Below are positions 6,128 to 9,951 of a stretch of DNA of 9,951 nucleotides, piece by piece. This DNA comes from Methylovirgula sp. (GTDB lineage: Bacteria > Pseudomonadota > Alphaproteobacteria > Rhizobiales > Beijerinckiaceae). The DNA is taken from NCBI GenBank assembly GCA_030038595.1, contig JASHSW010000055.1, forward strand, positions 1 through 9,951, read 5' to 3'. Below the pieces are notes generated by a model, which saw only the letters and a list, made by a program, of their open reading frames with translations, was not told the DNA's origin and made no database searches. Position 1 is the first letter of the stretch, and every line of letters starts with the position of its first letter. The position numbers and the translations under genes are program-made.

Positions 6128-6835
6128 ATGCGCGCTTCGCCAAGTGCCGAACCTGATTTCGCCGAACTGCGCCGGACGATGGTCGATTGCCAGATCCGAA
6201 CGTTTGGGGTGACCGACCATGCCGTCATCGCGCGGTTCCTCGAAGTGCCGCGCGAACTATTCGTGCCCGCCGACCAGCAGGTGCTCGCCTATTCGGACCT
6301 TTCGCTGAAAGTGGCGGATTCTGCGCCGGGCGGAGAATCGCGCCGCTTGCTTACGCCGATGGTGTTGGCTCGGCTTCTTCAAGACGCCGAGGTGAGGAAA
6401 GAGGATAAGGTTCTCGACGTCGCGCCCGGCACCGGCTATTCGACCGCGATCCTTGCCGGGCTCGCCGATCGGGTCACCGCGCTCGATGCCGACTCCGAAC
6501 TGAAGGCCATGATCAAGTCCAATCTCGCGGCCACCGGCTTCGGCCAGATACCGGTGATTGCGGGTCCGCTGCCCGACGGCGTCGCCGAACGCGCCCCGTT
6601 TGATCTCGTGTTCGTGAACGGCGCGACCGAAGGCCGGCTCGATCGACTGTTCGGCCAACTGGCGGAAGGCGGACGGCTCATCACACTTTCGCGAGCGGCG
6701 AGCGATCCGGATCGCTTTGCCTGTCATGCAATCCGCTTTGACAAAATTGCCGGCCAAATCAGCTCCCGCATCTTGTTTGACGCAGCGGCACCGCTCTTGG
6801 GCGCTTTCCGCGAAGCGCCAAATTTCGTGTTCTGA
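6128..6835 (+). CDS. PCMT-like SAM-dependent methyltransferase (protein-L-isoaspartate O-methyltransferase family)
   Basis: The 235-residue product has the PCMT family layout: an N-terminal helix with RRTMVDCQIRTFGVTD (15-30; M-V-x-x-Q-hydrophobic-x-x-x-G-V-x-D), then V-P-R-E-x-F-V-P (40-47), Y-S-D (55-57), and the SAM-binding motif KVLDVAPGTGYSTAILAGLA (94-113) with an acidic residue at the end of the next strand (ALDAD, 118-122). Later strands are FDLVFVNGA (158-166) and LAEGGRLITLSR (178-189). The classic GQTISQP loop of repair-type PCMT is absent; SRRLLTPM (71-78) stands in its place. It is therefore safer to call it PCMT-like; isoaspartyl repair is uncertain. ATG 6128 follows GGAAAG (6118-6123); upstream in-frame codons overlap the divergent gene. 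A terminator-like structure and then tolC follow. Confidence 0.85.
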   Translation: MRASPSAEPDFAELRRTMVDCQIRTFGVTDHAVIARFLEVPRELFVPADQQVLAYSDLSLKVADSAPGGESRRLLTPMVLARLLQDAEVRKEDKVLDVAPGTGYSTAILAGLADRVTALDADSELKAMIKSNLAATGFGQIPVIAGPLPDGVAERAPFDLVFVNGATEGRLDRLFGQLAEGGRLITLSRAASDPDRFACHAIRFDKIAGQISSRILFDAAAPLLGAFREAPNFVF

Positions 6836-6850
6836 CGGCGGCTTTTATTC

Positions 6851-6894
6851 ACAGGCAACGGTCGGATAAACGGCCGCCGGCCTGTCGCATTTTT
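6851..6894 (+). terminator. Probable intrinsic terminator after the PCMT-like gene
   Basis: ACAGGC (6851-6856) pairs with GCCTGT (6880-6885), and inside this CGGTCG (6859-6864) pairs with CGGCCG (6871-6876) around the loop GATAAA, with one T-G wobble. A run of five T (6890-6894) follows four bases after the stem. This is the best terminator-like structure in the window. It separates the methyltransferase from tolC. The rest of 6895-7125 shows no convincing gene. Confidence 0.5.
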
Positions 6895-7125
6895 GCGGCA
6901 GTCGCTTGAATTCGCGCGCCACGGATTGGCGCTTGCCGCACAACGGGATTATGAGCAGGATATCCGGGAACGGATGGCCGGCGGCATCCCGATGTTGCGG
7001 AGCCGGAAGAGATCCACTTTGCGGCGTCTTTGCCAGGCCTTTGAATCTAGTGCGCTTTGGAGCTTCGGGGGTTGTCCACGAGTCGGGTTCGCGTCGGCGT
7101 TTGTTTTGCGCGCGGCGAAAGAACG

Positions 7126-8544
7126 ATGTTCTTCTTGCTGGCGTCGACGGCAGTTGGCGCTCTGGGTGGATTGGCGTGGCTCACGCCGGTCCGCGCCGAA
7201 TCGATGTCGGGCGCGCTCGCCCTTGCCTATCAAGCCAATCCGGATCTCAACCAGCAGCGCGCCGGGGTACGCGCCCAGGACGAAAACATTCCGCGCGCCA
7301 CCGCCGCCTATCGGCCGACGGTCAGCGCCACCGCGCAATACGGATTCAGCAGCCTCAGGGAGAGCGGCGGCAGCGCACTGGCCGGCGGCGGTGCGCTCGC
7401 CGGGACCGGGTCGAGCAACGAACAGTTCGACTACAACACCGAGCCGGCGACGCTCGGCCTTTCGGTAACCGAGACCATCTTCAACGGCAATCGCAATTAC
7501 AACGGCGTCAGGCAGGCCGAAAGCAATGTGCTCGGCGCCCGCGAAACCCTGCGCAACACCGAGCAGACTGTCCTACAGGAAGGCGCCACGGCGTATATGG
7601 ACGTGTTGCGCGACACGGCGATTCTCGATTTGCGCAAGAACAACATCATCGTTCTGGAAGAGCAATTGCGCCAGACACGGGACCGTTTCAACGTCGGCGA
7701 AGTCACCCGCACCGACGTTGCGCAAGCGGCTTCGAGTCTCGCCTCGGCGCGCGCCGATTATTTCACCGCGCAGGCCAATCTCGAGACGAGCATTGCCGAA
7801 TACCATCAGGTGATCGGCGTCGATCCGAGCCGACTCGAGCCGGCGCGCTCCGTCGAGGGGCTGTTGCCACACACCATGCAGGAAGCGATCAACGTCTCGC
7901 TGACCGAGCACCCGAGCATCGTTGCCGCGCTGCATGCGGTCGACGCCGCCGCTCTTCAGGTGAAGCTCGTCGAAGGCGAGCTTTATCCGACGCTCTCGGT
8001 CGTCGGGTCGGTTTCGCAGAACTACAATTACGAGGGCTATCCGGGGCTCCGCGTCTTCAACGGTTCGGTGATGGGCCAGCTTTCGGTGCCGATCTACACC
8101 GGCGGCGAAGTCGACGCACGGGCCCGCCAGGCAAAGGAGCTGCTCTCCCAGGCGGAACTGCAGGCCGACCTGCAGCGCGAAGCGGTGCGCGCCACCGTGG
8201 TTACCGACTGGGGATTGCTCGATACCGCCAAGGCGGTGATCAAATCCGATGAAGCGGCGGTGAAGTCGGCGGAGATCGCGCTCGAAGGCGTGCGCGAGGA
8301 AGCGCGCGTCGGGCAGCGCACGACTCTCGACATCCTCAACGCCCAGCAGACGCTGCTCAATGCCCGGGTCGCCCTCGTCTCGGCGCAGCGCGACCGGGTC
8401 GTTGCCTCGTATGCTACGTTGGCGGCGGTCGGCGAACTCTCGGCGGCCAATATCGATCTCGATGTCCAGCAGTACGATCCGACCGTCCATTTCGACCAGG
8501 TAAAGGACAAATGGTTCGGGCTGCGCACCCCGGATGGGCGCTGA
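7126..8544 (+). CDS. tolC: TolC-family outer-membrane channel protein
   Basis: The product (472 residues from ATG 7126) is an outer-membrane efflux/type I secretion channel that would form a trimeric duct with inner-membrane pumps. A signal peptide (hydrophobic 2-20, cleavage likely after P-V-R-A at 24) leads into SMSGALALAYQANPDLNQQRAG (27-48), the typical TolC opening. The two internally repeated halves are visible: RFNVGEVTRTDVAQA (187-201) and EARVGQRTTLDILNAQ (392-407), the paired helix motifs of the family. VPIYTGGEVDARARQA (321-336) is the strand-to-helix motif of the second half. Residues 80-99 are a Gly/Ser-rich insert. The start is uncertain: ATG 7126 leaves an n-region with no basic residue, while TTG 7072, with GGAG 9 nt before it, adds 18 residues including five Arg. 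No adaptor or pump gene is adjacent, as is usual for a shared TolC. Confidence 0.9.
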   Translation: MFFLLASTAVGALGGLAWLTPVRAESMSGALALAYQANPDLNQQRAGVRAQDENIPRATAAYRPTVSATAQYGFSSLRESGGSALAGGGALAGTGSSNEQFDYNTEPATLGLSVTETIFNGNRNYNGVRQAESNVLGARETLRNTEQTVLQEGATAYMDVLRDTAILDLRKNNIIVLEEQLRQTRDRFNVGEVTRTDVAQAASSLASARADYFTAQANLETSIAEYHQVIGVDPSRLEPARSVEGLLPHTMQEAINVSLTEHPSIVAALHAVDAAALQVKLVEGELYPTLSVVGSVSQNYNYEGYPGLRVFNGSVMGQLSVPIYTGGEVDARARQAKELLSQAELQADLQREAVRATVVTDWGLLDTAKAVIKSDEAAVKSAEIALEGVREEARVGQRTTLDILNAQQTLLNARVALVSAQRDRVVASYATLAAVGELSAANIDLDVQQYDPTVHFDQVKDKWFGLRTPDGR

Positions 8545-8598
8545 TTCGGGTGTCGGGCCGGCAAAGGTCATGAAATCGTTGAAGCTTACCTTGCATCT

Positions 8599-8624
8599 CG
8601 CGCCGCCCTTTGGGGCGGGGCGCG
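8599..8624 (+). terminator. GC hairpin after tolC, possible terminator
   Basis: CGCGCCGCCC (8599-8608) pairs with the GC-rich arm 8613-8624 around a 4-nt loop, giving 10 bp with a 2-nt bulge. It lies 54 bp after the tolC stop. No T-run follows. The 238-bp gap to popZ makes a transcription boundary here plausible. Confidence 0.35.
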
Positions 8625-8714
8625 GGCGGCGGGCGCGCGGCAAAAGCGGGGAAGAACCCGCCGGACCTATCGGAAATCCGAGGAACCTGCTCTAGTTATG
8701 CGTTATGCGAATCA

Positions 8715-8727
8715 GCGCAGCCTGCGC
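8715..8727. promoter_or_regulatory. Palindrome GCGCAG-C-CTGCGC upstream of popZ
   Basis: Two perfect 6-bp inverted arms surround one central base, 55 bp before the popZ start. Just upstream, the 7-mer GTTATGC is repeated in tandem (8695-8701 and 8702-8708). These are the only clear structures in the second half of the tolC-popZ gap. No convincing -35/-10 pair was found. A regulatory role is a guess. Confidence 0.22.
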
Positions 8728-8782
8728 AATGCTCGGGAATACCTTCTGGGGGCGGCGCGCCTTGGGTAGAAAGCGCTAGAGA

Positions 8783-9418
8783 ATGAACGCGCCGAACTCC
8801 CTTTCCCAAGACCAGCAGGCGATCGAGAGCAAGACATCCGAGCCCTCGATGGAAGAGATACTCGCTTCGATCCGGCGCATCATCGCCGACGATCAGGTGG
8901 CGATGACGCGGCCGAAACCTGAGCCGCAGGCTTCCTTCGAGCCTGCGCCGCCGCCCGCCGCCGTGAGCGAGCCAAACGGCGAACTGCCCAGCGAGGCGCC
9001 GCCCGAGGCGGCGCAGGAGCCGGTCGCCGAACCGCAGCCTGCTGCCGCGGAGCCGGCGGCGACCGAGACCGCCGAAAGCGCGCCCCACGAGCCCGCCGCA
9101 AAACCCGAGATACGCCGCGTCGTCGGACCCGAGGATTTCGCCGCCCTCGCACGGGAGATGCGGCCGAGCCGGCAGCGCGCGACGCCAGCCAGAGAAACGG
9201 CGGATCCGCTCATCTCGCCGGCTACCGACGCAGCGGTTTCCACTTCGCTTAAGAGTCTCGTCGCCAGCCGCTTTCTGCAATCGGAGGAGCACGTCGAGGA
9301 TATGGTCCGCGCCATGCTCCGGCCGATGCTGAAGGCGTGGCTCGACGACAATCTGCCGATCCTGGTCGAACGGCTGGTGCGCGCCGAGATCGAACGGGTC
9401 GCGCGCGGCGGCCGCTGA
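8783..9418 (+). CDS. popZ: PopZ-type cell-pole organizing protein (DUF2497 family)
   Basis: The 211-residue product has the PopZ plan. The N-terminal short helix [19 protein letters not shown] (20-38) is the conserved client-binding region. A disordered linker very rich in Pro, Ala and Glu follows (about 40-150). The C-terminal oligomerization helices include LVASRFLQS (159-167) and [22 protein letters not shown] (171-192) followed by [16 protein letters not shown] (193-208). In Caulobacter, PopZ forms a polar condensate that anchors ParB-bound chromosome origins and recruits cell-cycle proteins; a similar role here is inferred from family. At 211 residues it is longer than the roughly 177 of Caulobacter PopZ, the extra length being mostly linker. 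ATG 8783 starts just before the conserved helix; the ribosome site is weak (TAGAGA). tolC lies upstream and valS downstream. Confidence 0.92.
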   Translation: MNAPNSLSQDQQAIESKTSEPSMEEILASIRRIIADDQVAMTRPKPEPQASFEPAPPPAAVSEPNGELPSEAPPEAAQEPVAEPQPAAAEPAATETAESAPHEPAAKPEIRRVVGPEDFAALAREMRPSRQRATPARETADPLISPATDAAVSTSLKSLVASRFLQSEEHVEDMVRAMLRPMLKAWLDDNLPILVERLVRAEIERVARGGR

Positions 9419-9438
9419 GTTCGATCATCGGACCCGCG

Positions 9439-9467
9439 TTGACTTCGCGCTTGCGCTTGGCTTTCTA
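9439..9467 (+). promoter_or_regulatory. Candidate promoter of valS
   Basis: TTGACT (9439-9444), a good -35 match, is followed after 17 bp by TTTCTA (9462-9467), a poor -10 match. It lies in the 88-bp gap between popZ and valS, about 40 bp before ATG 9507. Read-through from popZ is equally possible. Confidence 0.28.
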
Positions 9468-9506
9468 GGCGGCGATCCGGTACGCCGGAAGCCGCGGTTC
9501 TCCCGC

Positions 9507-9951
9507 ATGGACAAGACTTTCGATCCCGCAACGGTGGAACGCCGCATTTCGGCGCTTTGGGAAGAGACGCAGGCGTTTCGCGCCGGCCGGCCGGAGCGCG
9601 CGAGCGCGCCGCCGTTCTGCGTCGTCATTCCGCCGCCCAACGTGACCGGGGCGCTGCACATGGGCCACGCGCTCAACAATACGCTGCAGGACATCCTCTG
9701 CCGCTTCGAGCGCATGCGCGGCAAGGACGTGCTTTGGCAGCCGGGCACCGACCACGCCGGCATCGCCACGCAGATGGTCGTCGAGCGGCAGTTGATGGAA
9801 CATCAGCGGCCCGGCCGGCGCGAAATGGGCCGCGAAAAATTCCTCGAAGAAGTCTGGCGGTGGAAGGAAGAATCGGGCGGCGCCATCATCAATCAATTGA
9901 AGCGACTTGGCGCCTCCTGCGACTGGTCGCGGGAACGATTCACCTTGGACG
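9507..9951 (+). CDS. valS: Valyl-tRNA synthetase, N-terminal part (runs off the window)
   Basis: The first 148 codons of a class Ia aminoacyl-tRNA synthetase that charges tRNA-Val. Seen in order: [18 protein letters not shown] (3-20), the typical ValRS opening; [21 protein letters not shown] (42-62) with the HIGH-type motif HMGH (51-54); [11 protein letters not shown] (79-89); and [14 protein letters not shown] (133-146), all characteristic of ValRS rather than IleRS or LeuRS. The catalytic KMSKS loop, editing domain, anticodon domain and C-terminal coiled coil lie beyond the window. ATG 9507 gives the expected N-terminus although no good ribosome site precedes it. The gene follows popZ by 88 bp. 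Confidence 0.97.
   Translation, partial: MDKTFDPATVERRISALWEETQAFRAGRPERASAPPFCVVIPPPNVTGALHMGHALNNTLQDILCRFERMRGKDVLWQPGTDHAGIATQMVVERQLMEHQRPGRREMGREKFLEEVWRWKEESGGAIINQLKRLGASCDWSRERFTLD

Noticed and set aside
6906..8252. A 448-codon plus-strand frame overlapping the start of tolC
   Set aside because: Its product is Arg-, Ser- and Pro-rich low-complexity sequence, as expected for an off-frame reading of GC-rich coding DNA; the TolC frame carries the family motifs.
334..8713. GANTC (CcrM) sites near hairpins and upstream of popZ, as a possible cell-cycle methylation signal
   Set aside because: GANTC also occurs many times inside coding regions here (for example near 2001, 2743, 2956, 3862, 6330 and 7043), so the intergenic ones do not stand out.
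1..9951. Mobile element, CRISPR array, tRNA or rRNA gene, or defence island
   Set aside because: I saw no transposase, integrase, spaced repeat array, tRNA-like cloverleaf or rRNA segment; the content is housekeeping and conserved-unknown genes with even base composition.

Overview
The window is a G+C-rich chromosomal stretch with the look of an alphaproteobacterium, most likely Hyphomicrobiales (Rhizobiales). Three genes point that way: a 3' fragment of an IalB-family gene, a PopZ/DUF2497 polar organizer, and the order PCMT-like methyltransferase, TolC-type channel, popZ, valS. I recall this order from rhizobial-type genomes but could not check it. No rRNA, tRNA, CRISPR array, IS element or phage gene was seen, and codon use looks even throughout. 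This reads as core or conserved-accessory chromosome, not as an island.

Left part (1-4478, all + strand): the end of an IalB-like gene; a strong hairpin; a small gamma-glutamylcyclotransferase-like gene followed two bases later by panC (pantothenate synthetase, TTG start); a ROK-family sugar kinase close to the E. coli Mak fructokinase type; and a CPA1/NhaP-type cation/proton antiporter with a long charged C-terminal tail.

Middle part (4483-5973, - strand): two genes read leftward, a DUF4337-type membrane protein followed by an EcsC-family protein. Neither family has a firm function. They converge on the antiporter gene with only 4 bp between stop codons. This is the least understood part of the window and the best candidate for something new.

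Right part (6128-9951, + strand): divergent from the DUF4337 gene across 154 bp that carries a perfect 7-bp-arm palindrome, there is a PCMT-like SAM-dependent methyltransferase with degenerate family motifs. Then come a likely terminator, a TolC-family outer-membrane channel, a hairpin-bearing gap, popZ, and the first 148 codons of valS, which runs off the window.

Functionally the genes are a mix: coenzyme A precursor synthesis (panC), sugar phosphorylation, ion homeostasis, envelope export (tolC), cell polarity (popZ) and translation (valS). I found no defence system or biosynthetic cluster. The open questions are the EcsC/DUF4337 pair, the role of the PCMT-like protein, and several palindromes in the intergenic gaps.
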